Assembly (NCBI RefSeq): GCF_009797935.1
Contig: NZ_VOLC01000024.1
Span: 1-64,000 of the forward strand
DNA length: 64,000 bases
Reading direction: 5' to 3'
DNA from: Lunatibacter salilacus
GTDB taxonomy: Bacteria > Bacteroidota > Bacteroidia > Cytophagales > Cyclobacteriaceae
A program made the position numbers and the translations under genes. Every line of letters starts with the position of its first letter. Position 1 is the first letter of the stretch. This document shows positions 24,060-34,176 of the stretch, in pieces. The notes under the pieces were generated by a model, which searched no databases, was not told the origin of the DNA, and saw nothing but the letters and a program-made list of their open reading frames with translations.

Positions 24060-27000
24060 ATGAAAAACCTGTTACTATTACTTGGTTTGACACTACTGAC
24101 TGCACTCGGTCCGGTAGTAAAAGCTCAAACCGTCACGGGCCGGGTAACCGACCAAGCCGACAGCAGTCCCCTTCCGGGGGTATCGGTATTGATTAAAGGT
24201 ACATCCACGGGGACAGCAACCGATGTGGATGGCCGGTACAGTATAAATGTACCGGGAGCCGAGACAGTGTTAGTATTCTCGTACCTAGGGTTTCAAACGC
24301 AGGAACAAACTGTGGGAAACCGGACGAATATTAGCCTGTCCATGCAGGAGGACGCCTCAGAGTTGTCTGAGGTAGTCGTTACCGCTTTGGGTATAGAAAG
24401 AAATGTAAAGGCCCTACAGTATTCCGTCACCCAAGTAGGGGGGGAAGAGTTTACTCAGGCCCGGGAAAATAACCTAGCCAACCAACTAGCAGGAAGGGTT
24501 GCAGGGGTTAACGTAACAAATGTTGCCTCGGGTCCTGCGGGTTCTTCACGAGTAATCATTCGGGGCAATACATCCCTTCAGGGAAATAACCAACCCTTGT
24601 ACGTAGTGGATGGTTTGCCAATAGACAATACGCAGTTCGGACAAGCCGGAGTATGGGGTGGTTCTGATGGCGGGGACGGTATGACCAGTGTGAATCCGGA
24701 CGACATTGAGTCCATGACTGTTTTGAAAGGAGCAAGCGCAGCTGCCTTGTACGGTTCCCGTGCATCCAACGGGGTTATATTGATTACCACCAAAAAGGGT
24801 ACTTCGCGAAAAGGTATAGGCGTGGAGTTTAATTCAAATGCGGTATTTGAGCAGATAAACAACCAAACTGACTTACAAAGCATATATGGCTCGGGAAGAT
24901 TTCAGGGAGAACAAGCGACAGGAGCGTCGGTGAGACCTACTACAGTGCGTCAGGCATATGACTGGGGAACTCAGGCTTGGGGGGAACGTTTGGGTTCAGG
25001 TACGGCCATGTATTTTGACGGAGTCGAACGGCCTTACGTGAACGCTGGGGATAACTGGAGCCGATTTTACGAGACGGGTCAGGCTTTTACAAATAGTCTT
25101 TCGCTATCAGGCGGAAGTGATACTCAGTCTTTTCGATTTAATTTGACCGATCTGCGGAGTAACTCAGTGGTTCCAAACGCAGGCTTTAATCGTATAAATA
25201 TGTCGCTTTCGACCAACGGTAAATTCGGAAAACGGCTTACGTTTGATGCCAAAGTCCTTTACTCTAATGAAAACACTAAAAATAGACCACGCCTTTCCGA
25301 CTCTCCAGGTAATGCGTTTCAGTCTATTTTTGCCCTGCCGCCAAATGTTAATGTGGAATGGGGCATGGGCGATCCGAACAGATTAGGTACTATTCCTGCA
25401 GGAACTAGTCCAGACTTATTAAATGTCTGGGGTTTTGCCGAGCAGGAAGAATACCTTATGACAAACAATCCATGGGGTCAAAATCCATATTTTGCAACCC
25501 ATCAATTGTCGGTAAACGATATACGTGATAGGATCATAACTTCAGGCTCTTTAAGATACGACATCACTGACCATTTATATATTTCCGGCCGTGCAGGTAT
25601 GGACTGGTTTGTGAGGAGGTTCTCCAGCCTTACACCTCAGGGTACAGGATATGATAGGGGAGGAAATATTTCTGAAGGTAACCGTACCGTAAGTGAAATT
25701 AACTTGGAAGGAATGCTAGCCTATAACCAAACTTTCGGAAAATTCGGTGTCAATGCATTTGTGGGGTCAAACTGGATGAGGAGAAAAGATGAAACAATCT
25801 CGGCAAATGGTCAGCGTTTTAATGTACCGTTCTTTCATGCCATCAATAATTCGGTTGTAAGAAATTATGGATATGGGTTTTCTGAATGGGGAATTAACTC
25901 AGTATTCGGTTCTGCGGAGTTTAGTTATAATAACTTCCTGTTTATCACTGCAACAGCCCGCCAAGATTGGTTTTCTACGTTGAACCCGGCATCAAACAAT
26001 GTATTATACCCTTCAATTGGAGGCTCGTTTGTATTTTCCGACGCAGTGTCTACCTTACCTCGCTGGTTGAGCTTCGGAAAAGTTAGAGCTTCTTGGGCAA
26101 GGGTAGGTAACTCTACCGTAGGGCCTTATCAAACGCTTAATGTATATTCCCTATTAGGAGCTCCTGCGGTAAATTTTGCCGGCCAAAATGTGCCTATGGC
26201 TTCTTTCGCAACAGCAGGGGGAAATGCAGGTACAATTCCAAACCCTTTTCTTATCCCGCTTATTTCTACAGAAACCGAAGTTGGATTGGATGTGAGGTTT
26301 TTGCAGAATAGAATAGGTTTGGACTTCACCTATTATGCTCAGCTTAGTACCGAGGACCAGTTAAATGCCCAGATTTCACGAACATCGGGTTTTGGGTCCA
26401 CTTTGGTCAATTTAGGAGAAATGCGTAACCGGGGAATTGAGGTGCTGCTCACAGGTACGCCGATTCAAAACTCTAATTTAACATGGGATGTATCCTTTAA
26501 CATTGCCCGAAACAGAAACCGGGTTCTCTCTTTGATTGAAGGCACCGAAATACTGAACGTTGAAGAACCCCGAACCCGAACGGTATTTGTTCAGCACCGG
26601 GTAGATCAGCCGTTTGGCGTGATGGCGGGATGGGTTCAAAAGAGAGCTCCTGATGGACAACCCATTTTCGAACCTAATGGAGCTCCTGTGCAATCCGATG
26701 AGATGGAAGTCATCGGAAACGGAATAGCGGATTTTACAGGTGGTATTAATAATAGTATCACATTTAAAGGTTTCAATATTTCCGCTTTGGTGGATTTTAG
26801 AGTTGGAGGAGACATCTATTCAGGGACGAATGTACGACTGACCCAGTGGGGTCTGCATAAGCAATCTCTTCAAGGACGTGCGGGGGAGGAGCCACTTACA
26901 GTTACAGGAGTGATACAGGCAGGCACTGATGGAAGCGGAAATCCCGTCTATGAAGATTTTACCAGAACATTGTCTCCAGGTGAAGCAGTCAATTATTGGG

Positions 27001-27284
27001 GTAGAATGGGCGATAGAGTGCAGGATTATTTTATGTATGACGGATCGTTTGCCAAGTTAAGGCAGGTAACGTTTGGATATAACTTTCCCAGAAGGATAAC
27101 TGAAAAGACGCCATTTAACAGTCTGGGGCTTTCCTTTGTTGGCCGAAACCTTTCCATCTTATGGAAAAACATCGAAAACGTAGATCCAGAGTCGGCGTAT
27201 TCTTCTGGAAATGGTCAAGGATTGGATTACTTTGGTATGCCCCAGACCAGAACCTACGGATTTAACTTGAGAGCTACCTTTTAA
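24060..27284 (+). CDS. SusC/RagA-family TonB-dependent outer-membrane transporter
   Basis: A 1074-residue outer-membrane protein. The signal peptide ends near residue 22 (VVKAQ). A CarboxypepD_reg-like N-terminal domain covers about 24-88 (GRVTDQADSSPLPGVSVLIKG, DGRYSINVPG, FSYLGFQTQE). A TonB-box-like segment and plug follow (LSEVVVTALGIERNV, PLYVVDGLPID, ILITTKKG, to about 240). The rest is a 22-strand barrel ending in a C-terminal Phe (FNLRATF). It imports a ligand captured by the SusD partner encoded 18 bp downstream. The ligand cannot be read from the sequence, and no glycoside hydrolase or ECF sigma/anti-sigma pair is nearby. Confidence 0.95.
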   Translation: MKNLLLLLGLTLLTALGPVVKAQTVTGRVTDQADSSPLPGVSVLIKGTSTGTATDVDGRYSINVPGAETVLVFSYLGFQTQEQTVGNRTNISLSMQEDASELSEVVVTALGIERNVKALQYSVTQVGGEEFTQARENNLANQLAGRVAGVNVTNVASGPAGSSRVIIRGNTSLQGNNQPLYVVDGLPIDNTQFGQAGVWGGSDGGDGMTSVNPDDIESMTVLKGASAAALYGSRASNGVILITTKKGTSRKGIGVEFNSNAVFEQINNQTDLQSIYGSGRFQGEQATGASVRPTTVRQAYDWGTQAWGERLGSGTAMYFDGVERPYVNAGDNWSRFYETGQAFTNSLSLSGGSDTQSFRFNLTDLRSNSVVPNAGFNRINMSLSTNGKFGKRLTFDAKVLYSNENTKNRPRLSDSPGNAFQSIFALPPNVNVEWGMGDPNRLGTIPAGTSPDLLNVWGFAEQEEYLMTNNPWGQNPYFATHQLSVNDIRDRIITSGSLRYDITDHLYISGRAGMDWFVRRFSSLTPQGTGYDRGGNISEGNRTVSEINLEGMLAYNQTFGKFGVNAFVGSNWMRRKDETISANGQRFNVPFFHAINNSVVRNYGYGFSEWGINSVFGSAEFSYNNFLFITATARQDWFSTLNPASNNVLYPSIGGSFVFSDAVSTLPRWLSFGKVRASWARVGNSTVGPYQTLNVYSLLGAPAVNFAGQNVPMASFATAGGNAGTIPNPFLIPLISTETEVGLDVRFLQNRIGLDFTYYAQLSTEDQLNAQISRTSGFGSTLVNLGEMRNRGIEVLLTGTPIQNSNLTWDVSFNIARNRNRVLSLIEGTEILNVEEPRTRTVFVQHRVDQPFGVMAGWVQKRAPDGQPIFEPNGAPVQSDEMEVIGNGIADFTGGINNSITFKGFNISALVDFRVGGDIYSGTNVRLTQWGLHKQSLQGRAGEEPLTVTGVIQAGTDGSGNPVYEDFTRTLSPGEAVNYWGRMGDRVQDYFMYDGSFAKLRQVTFGYNFPRRITEKTPFNSLGLSFVGRNLSILWKNIENVDPESAYSSGNGQGLDYFGMPQTRTYGFNLRATF

Positions 27285-27302
27285 ATATAAAAAAGAAGCA
27301 TT

Positions 27303-28907
27303 ATGAAACTGATAAATAAAGCATTATTGCTACTGCTTGCTGCAACCATACCGATGGTGGGTTGCGATACGGAAAATCTTCATGACTTGAATATAAACCC
27401 TCAAGCGGTAACCCAAATTGACCTGAATTTTATATTTACAGCTGCAGAGTTGGGATCAGCCTCAGGTGGGTCTGCGGGTGATAACCGTTATATTGATTGG
27501 CGTACTAACATAGGAATGGGAGCCTATCTTATTCAGCATCTGGCCAATGCAGGAGGCGGAATTGCCCCTGGGGATAAGTATACTGAAAACTTTGAATCAA
27601 GTAACGCTCCATTTGAATTCTTCTATGGTGACGCCTTGAAGAATATTTCCGAGGTGTTGCGTCAAACCGGACCAGGAGGATACGATGAAGGAAATAAGGT
27701 AAACATGAGGAATGCTGCCCGCATACTAAGGGTGCTGAACTTCCATCGATTAACTGATTTTTATGGAAATATACCTTATTTCGAAGCACTTAAAGGAATG
27801 GATGGGGTTTTCTTCCCAACCTACGATAAACAGTCTGACATCTACCCGGCATTGTTAAAGGAGCTGGAGGAGGCGACGGCCGCCATGAATACAGCCAATC
27901 CAAACGAAGGCTTTTCCAACGCGGATATCATCTTTAACGGAGATATTGCAAAATGGAAGCGTTTTGGGTATTCCCTTATGCTCCGATTGGCCATGCGGGC
28001 GTCAAATGTAGCACCTCAACTAGCCTCTGAATACGTAACTAAGGCTGTAGCCGGAGGTGTTATGCTCACGAATGCTGACAATGCTTGGGTACCAATGTCT
28101 GAGGGCCCAAGTGTTTGGATCAATCAAAACGGAATTTCCAGAGCCTTTTACCCCGGTGATGGAGGCCAGCCAAGCTACCTAAGTAAAACACTTGTGGACT
28201 GGTTAAAAGGAAACGCGACAACTGCCGCCGAAGTTGATCCACGCCTAATGATTCTGAGTGGAGGAATCGCCCAATGGACGGCCAATTCTTGGACTCCTAC
28301 AAACACCAATCCGATGGAGCAAAAGGGAATGCCAAATGGTTTTGACGCAGTAGGTTTGGATGCGTTGGAGGGACGCACTGTCGATCAGCCGGCTACTTAT
28401 TCGAGAATAAATTTTCTGATGCTGCAAAGGGAAGATCCCTACATGCTTATGCACACGGCTGAATCACATTTGCTGATGGCCGAAGCGTTAGAAAGAGGTA
28501 TTGGTTCTGGAATCCCCGGTACAGCTAGAGGACATTATGAAATGGGTGTTAAAGCAGCCATGCAAATGTATACACCGTTTGATGAATCATTGGTCGTGAC
28601 AGACGAACAGGTAACTGCATATCTTCAGAGACATCCATATGGTCAGGGAAAACCTGCATTACAAATGATAGGAGAGCAGCTGTGGGTAAGCAAGTTTTTT
28701 AACTGGTGGGAAGCGTGGTCTGACTGGAGGAGAACTGGTTACCCGGCACTCACACCGACCAATCACCCTGCAGGTGTCACTAACGGTGTAATTATGAGAA
28801 AGCTTCGTTATCCCGCTTATGAAGTTGCGGCGAATGCTAATTTCCAATCCGGTGCTACTCTGCCCGATTTATTCACTACCAGAGTTTGGTGGGATGGAGG
28901 AAATTGA
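27303..28907 (+). CDS. SusD/RagB-family surface lipoprotein
   Basis: A 534-residue lipoprotein with a short signal peptide and lipobox (AATIPMVGC, Cys ~21). The helical TPR-like SusD fold is suggested by VLNFHRLTDFYGNIPYFEALKG and YPALLKELEEATAAMN, followed by WKRFGYSLMLRLAMRASNV. The C-terminal MLMHTAESHLLMAEALERG and LWVSKFFNWWEAWSDWRRTGYPAL match the SusD-like 'nutrient-binding outer membrane lipoprotein' subgroup. It lids the SusC barrel on the cell surface and binds the ligand. A strong terminator follows the gene. Confidence 0.94.
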   Translation: MKLINKALLLLLAATIPMVGCDTENLHDLNINPQAVTQIDLNFIFTAAELGSASGGSAGDNRYIDWRTNIGMGAYLIQHLANAGGGIAPGDKYTENFESSNAPFEFFYGDALKNISEVLRQTGPGGYDEGNKVNMRNAARILRVLNFHRLTDFYGNIPYFEALKGMDGVFFPTYDKQSDIYPALLKELEEATAAMNTANPNEGFSNADIIFNGDIAKWKRFGYSLMLRLAMRASNVAPQLASEYVTKAVAGGVMLTNADNAWVPMSEGPSVWINQNGISRAFYPGDGGQPSYLSKTLVDWLKGNATTAAEVDPRLMILSGGIAQWTANSWTPTNTNPMEQKGMPNGFDAVGLDALEGRTVDQPATYSRINFLMLQREDPYMLMHTAESHLLMAEALERGIGSGIPGTARGHYEMGVKAAMQMYTPFDESLVVTDEQVTAYLQRHPYGQGKPALQMIGEQLWVSKFFNWWEAWSDWRRTGYPALTPTNHPAGVTNGVIMRKLRYPAYEVAANANFQSGATLPDLFTTRVWWDGGN

Positions 28908-28938
28908 TAATCTATTACTCTAATTTGCTATTCCATTT

Positions 28939-28970
28939 AAAAAGGCCCCGAATAAATCCGGGCCTTTTTT
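28939..28970. terminator. Bidirectional Rho-independent terminator
   Basis: The arms AAAAAGGCCC and GGGCCTTTTTT close around a short AT-rich loop, with a T-run on each side. It ends transcription of susC-susD on the plus strand and, read the other way, of the FG-GAP lipoprotein whose stop lies at 28969. Confidence 0.9.
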
Positions 28971-30492
28971 ATTTGATGCGATAAACTCCATCCCCTTCCG
29001 AACCCATATGCGAACCCCAAATCGGTTTTTGCTTCTTCCTTATTGGCAAATCAATCCTCTTCACCCGCATCCCCAAAAATGACAACAAATCCGAGTGACT
29101 AAAATATTGGCAATGAACCAAATCCAAAAAACCATCTCCATCAATGTCGCCAATCCACGGTGTACTAAAAATGTTTTTCATGCCCTTCGTTTGATCAATG
29201 GTATAATGCTCCCCTGATTTGAAATCAATAGCCATCAGCTTGTTTTCAATCTCAAAAGCGGATTGGTCTCCGATATATCGCGTACAGTCAAATTCGTTGA
29301 TACTGATAATTACTTCATCCCGGCCGTCATGATTTAAATCATAGGCTACCGGCGATGAAAAACCAGTACATCCCAAGTTGTTGGTATACCTGATTTCACC
29401 GTTTTCTCCATCTATCATTACCTGAATAGATCCGGTATTCTCCGGCCATACACCTTTGCTGACAAATGTGAAAAAGTCTGGTATATCGTCCTGGGTAAAT
29501 TGTCCAACGGCAAAACTGTTGCTGCATTCGGTTCCCGGGATGCGTTGGCTCCAAATTGGTTGCAAAGATTTGCCATCAATAGCAAAGATACCGCTGGCAT
29601 GGGATATGGCAACAATATCCAAATATCCATCCTGATTGATGTCCGCTATTACAGGGGATGCAATAAAACCGTGTCCTGATTCCTCGGCAATTTTGATAGA
29701 CTGGGAAAGATCATTTTTCATCAAATCGCTCAACTGCGCAATGTACAATGCCCCGCTTATAGTTTCTCCGCCTGTACCAAAGATGATTTGGATGTTATCT
29801 TTTCCGGGTTGGATCAATGCCAAAGGCGACATATACGTTTCTTTGCCGTCAGGAACCGTGTCATGCGCTAAAATCTCTCCAGTTTTTGAATCCAGTACTA
29901 ACATAACCGCAGGAAAGCGTTTTTCGGTCATATAGGGCAGCGCTTCGTAATTTCCCCCATTGGCAAGAAGGAGTTCGGGATATCCGTTGCCGTTTTGATC
30001 TGGAAGCGGTACACTGTGGTTGAAATTAAACCGCGCATATTGCAAAATGGGATGGTCTTGGTACTTATAATCAAAGTTCCAAAGCAGTTTCCCCGTCTTC
30101 CCGTCAATGGCCCGGAACTGGGGCGATCTTCCGCCAATAAATACATCTGGGACGCCGTCTCCGGTTACATCGTGGAATGTTGCCGATCCATACATTTGGT
30201 CTGCAGCTTCATGGGTCCAGATCAGTGAGCCATCTAACCCGTTAATTGCTAGTACTCCTTGCTCGGATTCCTGAAATTCATTTCTACCCGCACCCATTAC
30301 AAAATCCAGAATTCCATCGCCGTTTAGATCAACTGATCTTGGAGAAGACTGGGAACCGATGATGGGGAAATTAGCTTCCCAAACCAATGCACTTTTCTTT
30401 TTTTGCTTACAACTAACTGCCAACGTTACAAGTAAAAAGATGGATAGCATAAACATTTCAGAATGGGAAAAAACAGTATTTTTATTTCTCAT
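28969..30492 (-). CDS. FG-GAP/VCBS-repeat lipoprotein (beta-propeller)
   Basis: A 507-residue lipoprotein with lipobox LVTLAVSC near residue 28, then Lys-rich CKQKKK. Repeats with calcium-binding loops follow (DLNGDGILDFV, DVTGDGVPDVFIGG, DQNGNGYPELLLANG, DINQDGYLDIVAI, DLNHDGRDEVIIS, DIDGDGFLDLVH), interleaved with PQQ-enzyme-like strands (INGLDGSLIW, IDGKTGKLLWNFD). This gives a seven- or eight-bladed propeller on the cell surface or in the periplasm. It lies convergent to susC-susD. The role is unknown; it may bind a ligand or protein partner of the uptake system. Confidence 0.88.
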   Translation of the reverse strand: MRNKNTVFSHSEMFMLSIFLLVTLAVSCKQKKKSALVWEANFPIIGSQSSPRSVDLNGDGILDFVMGAGRNEFQESEQGVLAINGLDGSLIWTHEAADQMYGSATFHDVTGDGVPDVFIGGRSPQFRAIDGKTGKLLWNFDYKYQDHPILQYARFNFNHSVPLPDQNGNGYPELLLANGGNYEALPYMTEKRFPAVMLVLDSKTGEILAHDTVPDGKETYMSPLALIQPGKDNIQIIFGTGGETISGALYIAQLSDLMKNDLSQSIKIAEESGHGFIASPVIADINQDGYLDIVAISHASGIFAIDGKSLQPIWSQRIPGTECSNSFAVGQFTQDDIPDFFTFVSKGVWPENTGSIQVMIDGENGEIRYTNNLGCTGFSSPVAYDLNHDGRDEVIISINEFDCTRYIGDQSAFEIENKLMAIDFKSGEHYTIDQTKGMKNIFSTPWIGDIDGDGFLDLVHCQYFSHSDLLSFLGMRVKRIDLPIRKKQKPIWGSHMGSEGDGVYRIK

Positions 30493-30822
30493 ACATGTGG
30501 GAGAGAATCTTAAAGATATTACAAACTGAGATTCCTGAAAATTAAACTAACTGGCATTTAAGTACATGAAAGAATATTGGATGTATAGGTAAATATCGGA
30601 TTTTTTTTACAGACATTCTTTTAAATTAGTAGTATTTTTTTGTTGTGATATAGGTACAATTCCTTAGTTTTACCTTAAACGATGCCCCATTTGGTATCTA
30701 GAATAGATTCAAGTGTAAAATGAAATTTTCGTAGAATTTCTTAGTCACCGATCGTTGTTGTCTAGTAGGGTATACAGAAAATGAATCTTTTTGAGATTTG
30801 TCATCTATTAAAATGTGTGAGT
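30493..30822. other. Divergent intergenic region
   Basis: About 330 bp of AT-rich DNA between two divergent FG-GAP genes. A TTTG at 30639-30642 and TAGTTTTA at 30665-30672 form a weak promoter candidate with a 22-nt spacer for the downstream gene. I see no hairpin or known riboswitch. Confidence 0.5.
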
Positions 30823-33800
30823 ATGAAATGTGTTACCGCATTCCTTTTAATTATTACTTGTTTCAGTAGCGGGACTGCCCAGGAGTTGTTTGAATCCCAG
30901 GCCCCCAGAAAGGCGGGCATACGATTTCAAAATGCACTCAAAGAAGACAATATCAACAACATTCTGCGCTACGAGTATTTCTACAATGGAGGGGGAGTCG
31001 CCGTGGGTGACATCAACAATGATGGGTTGGACGATATTTTTTTTACGGGTAACATGGTATCGAATAAGCTATACCTGAATCAGGGAGATTTTAAGTTTAA
31101 AGATATTACGAAGGAGGCTGGCGTTTCTGGGAAAAATACATGGACCACGGGAGTGACTATGGTGGATGTGAATGGAGATGGACTTTTGGATATTTATGTA
31201 TGTTATTCGGGAAAGGGAGATCCGGCAGAAAGAAAAAACCAGCTTTTTATCAATCAAGGAGATGAAACCTTTATTGATGAGGCAGCGGAGTTTGGATTAG
31301 ATGACCCATCAAATAGTATTCAGGCTTTATTTTTCGACTATGACAGGGACGGGGACTTGGACATGTATTTGGTAAACCATAATACGGCTGTTATCAATGA
31401 AATGGATTTTGATGCCAAACGCACAGATCGAAACAAGAATGCGGGAGACAAGCTGTACAGAAATGATAATGGTATCTTCGTAGATGTGAGTCAGGAGGCT
31501 GGTATTAAAGGAAGTTCCATGGGGTTTGGCTTGGGGGTTGCGGTTTCGGATATAAATGGAAATGGCTTTCCGGATCTTTATATTTCCAATGACTATATTG
31601 AGCCGGATTACCTTTATATTAACAACGGGGACGGAACATTTACGGAAAGTTTGGCAGACCATCTGTTGCATATATCCTATTTTTCGATGGGGTCAGATAT
31701 CAGCGATATCAACAATGACGGTCTTCCCGACATATTTACGTTAGATATGTTGCCGGAGGATAATAAACGGCAGAAACTGCTCTATGGACCTGAGAATTAT
31801 GAACAGTATGCCCTTATGGTCATGAAGGATTTCTACCATCAGCAGATGAGAAACATGCTTCATATCAATCAGGGTAATGGACTTTTTGCCGAAACCGGCC
31901 AACTGGCAGGAATATCCAATACCGATTGGAGTTGGGCGGCATTATTTGCCGATGTGGATAATGATGGGTGGAAGGATTTATTCGTCACCAATGGTTACTT
32001 CCGTGATTACACAAACCGTGATTTTCTAAAATATAAAGGGGATTATTATTTCGAGAAAGCACGTGCCAAGGAAGTCGCTGATACGCTTCACTTGGTGACC
32101 AGTATGAGTTCCACACCCGTCCACAATTATCTATATAAAAACAACGGAGACCTTACTTTTTCGGATATGAGTAAAGAATGGGGGATGGGGTCGCCCGGAT
32201 TTTCGAGTGGGGCTGCATTTGCCGATTTGGATAATGATGGCACGCTGGACCTTATAGTCAACCACCTCAATGCCCCAGCCGGAATCTATAAAAACAACCT
32301 AAAGGACATCCGCGGTATTACAAAATTCCTTCAGATTCAGTTGGAAGGAGAAGGGAAAAACAGGTTTGGGATTGGAGCAAAAATCATATGCTACACTTCC
32401 TCAGGGATTCAGTTTTTGGAACAACAGCCCACAAGGGGATTTCAATCATCTTCTAGTCATAGGCTTCATGTGGGATTAGGAGGTATAGATTTGTTGGATT
32501 CATTGACGATATGGTGGCCTTCCGGGAAGCAGCAGACGATTTATGAAGTCAAGGCAAATAGCCAACTGACTTTGAATGAATCTCATGCCCAGCATACGGA
32601 CAGCCCATTTTTTATGGGTCCGGATCCCGAGCCATTGTTTACACAAATCGTGCCTCCAGTACAACACGAGCACGAAGAAACGGGATATAATGATTTCAAA
32701 CGGCAGCCTCTTTTGAACTATATGTATTCCCCTACTGGACCTGTATTGGCTAGTGGAGATGTAAACAAAAGTGGATTTCCCGCACTCTTTGTTGGTGGAA
32801 CGCAAGGTAAACCTGGAGAATTGTTTTTTCAGGCTTCCACCGGACAATTTTTTAAAGCACAGGGATTGGACCTCTCTGCTGACAGTGATTTTACAGATGC
32901 TGATGCTGTTTTTTTTGATGCAACCGGCAACGGCTGGCAGGACTTGTATATCGTAAGCGGCGGATATCATGACTATGAAAAAGACGACGAACGACTGCAG
33001 GACAGGTTGTATTTAAATCAGGGTGGGGGCAACTTCAAAAAAGCACCTGATAAGCTGCCATCTTTGAAAACAAGCGGGAGTTGCGTGAGGCCGATGGATA
33101 TCAACGGGGATGGATTTATGGATCTGTTTGTTGGTGGACGGGTGATTCCGGGTGAATTTCCGGAGCCTCCCAGAAGCTACATCCTGATGAATGACGGTAC
33201 TGGGAAATTCACAGATATGACAACGTCTTTTAGTTCTGAATTGGAAAATTTAGGCATGGTAACGGATGCACAATGGGTGGACCTAAATGCAGACGGGTTT
33301 TCAGATTTAGTGGTTGTAGGTGAGTTTATGCCGATTGAAGTTTTTATCAATGAAGGTGGGAAAGGCCTACGAAAAGCTACGGATGAGTTTTTCGAAAAGC
33401 CTCTCTATGGCATGTGGTCCAAATTAGCCGTGGGAGATTTTGACAAAGATGGGGATTTGGATTTTATTGTAGGAAACTTCGGGTTAAATACCCAACTTAA
33501 GGCAAGCGATGCGGAGCCCCTTACCTTAGTATATGATGACTTTGACAAGAACAGTTCAATAGACCCCATTTTGAGTCTTTATATTCAAGGAGAACCGTAC
33601 CCATTCTTGAGCAGGGATGAACTCTTGGATCAAATGTATGGCATGAGGAGTAAATTCACTACCTACGAGTCTTTTGCAAATGCAAAACTTACGGATATGT
33701 TTACCAAGCAGCAACTCCAAGATGCCCAACAGTTACAGGTAACCACCTTGAACACTATTTATTTAGAAAATAAAGAAGGTAAGTTAATTCCTCACAATTT

Positions 33801-34161
33801 GCCCATGGAAGCGCAGTTCGCTCCCGTATATGCAATTTCTGTAATGGATTATACCAAAGACGGCAACTTGGATTTTATCCTTGGAGGAAACCAAAATGCA
33901 ACAAGGCTGAGATTGGGGTTGATCGATGCCAATTTTGGACAGGTCTATGCCGGGGACGGTAAGGGAAAATTCATATATGTGCCACAGAAGGAATCCGGTT
34001 TGAGATTTTTGGGAGATGTCAAGTCGATGTTGCCCATCAAAATGGGTCATTTGGATATTTTGATGGTAGGAATAAACAATCAGGGGGTGGAATCGTATTT
34101 GCTAAACACCTCAAAAGTTGCAAAGAAATTTAATAATTTGTCAAATAGCAATAATCCTTAA
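30823..34161 (+). CDS. Large exported VCBS/FG-GAP protein with ASPIC/UnbV domain
   Basis: I choose ATG 30823 (MKCVTAFLLIITCFSSGTAQ, a clean signal peptide) rather than 30781, which gives 1112 residues. It is a large surface protein with two propeller-like halves. Calcium-loop repeats DINNDGLDDIFF, DVNGDGLLDIYV and DYDRDGDLDMYL come first, then DINGNGFPDLYI and DINNDGLPDIFTLDML. An ASPIC/UnbV-type segment lies in the middle (GIGAKIICYTSSGIQFLEQQPTRGFQSSSSHRLHVGLG, then LTIWWPSGKQQ), followed by a second set of VCBS repeats. These CRTAC1-like proteins often sit in SusCD islands of Bacteroidota and have no established function. It is 15 bp before the TrpB2 gene. Confidence 0.88.
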   Translation: MKCVTAFLLIITCFSSGTAQELFESQAPRKAGIRFQNALKEDNINNILRYEYFYNGGGVAVGDINNDGLDDIFFTGNMVSNKLYLNQGDFKFKDITKEAGVSGKNTWTTGVTMVDVNGDGLLDIYVCYSGKGDPAERKNQLFINQGDETFIDEAAEFGLDDPSNSIQALFFDYDRDGDLDMYLVNHNTAVINEMDFDAKRTDRNKNAGDKLYRNDNGIFVDVSQEAGIKGSSMGFGLGVAVSDINGNGFPDLYISNDYIEPDYLYINNGDGTFTESLADHLLHISYFSMGSDISDINNDGLPDIFTLDMLPEDNKRQKLLYGPENYEQYALMVMKDFYHQQMRNMLHINQGNGLFAETGQLAGISNTDWSWAALFADVDNDGWKDLFVTNGYFRDYTNRDFLKYKGDYYFEKARAKEVADTLHLVTSMSSTPVHNYLYKNNGDLTFSDMSKEWGMGSPGFSSGAAFADLDNDGTLDLIVNHLNAPAGIYKNNLKDIRGITKFLQIQLEGEGKNRFGIGAKIICYTSSGIQFLEQQPTRGFQSSSSHRLHVGLGGIDLLDSLTIWWPSGKQQTIYEVKANSQLTLNESHAQHTDSPFFMGPDPEPLFTQIVPPVQHEHEETGYNDFKRQPLLNYMYSPTGPVLASGDVNKSGFPALFVGGTQGKPGELFFQASTGQFFKAQGLDLSADSDFTDADAVFFDATGNGWQDLYIVSGGYHDYEKDDERLQDRLYLNQGGGNFKKAPDKLPSLKTSGSCVRPMDINGDGFMDLFVGGRVIPGEFPEPPRSYILMNDGTGKFTDMTTSFSSELENLGMVTDAQWVDLNADGFSDLVVVGEFMPIEVFINEGGKGLRKATDEFFEKPLYGMWSKLAVGDFDKDGDLDFIVGNFGLNTQLKASDAEPLTLVYDDFDKNSSIDPILSLYIQGEPYPFLSRDELLDQMYGMRSKFTTYESFANAKLTDMFTKQQLQDAQQLQVTTLNTIYLENKEGKLIPHNLPMEAQFAPVYAISVMDYTKDGNLDFILGGNQNATRLRLGLIDANFGQVYAGDGKGKFIYVPQKESGLRFLGDVKSMLPIKMGHLDILMVGINNQGVESYLLNTSKVAKKFNNLSNSNNP

Positions 34162-34176
34162 AATTCAAATCAGTTC

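Noticed and set aside
28969-34161. Type IX secretion cargo among the FG-GAP proteins
   Set aside because: I see no conserved C-terminal sorting domain at either C-terminus, so no T9SS cargo claim is made.
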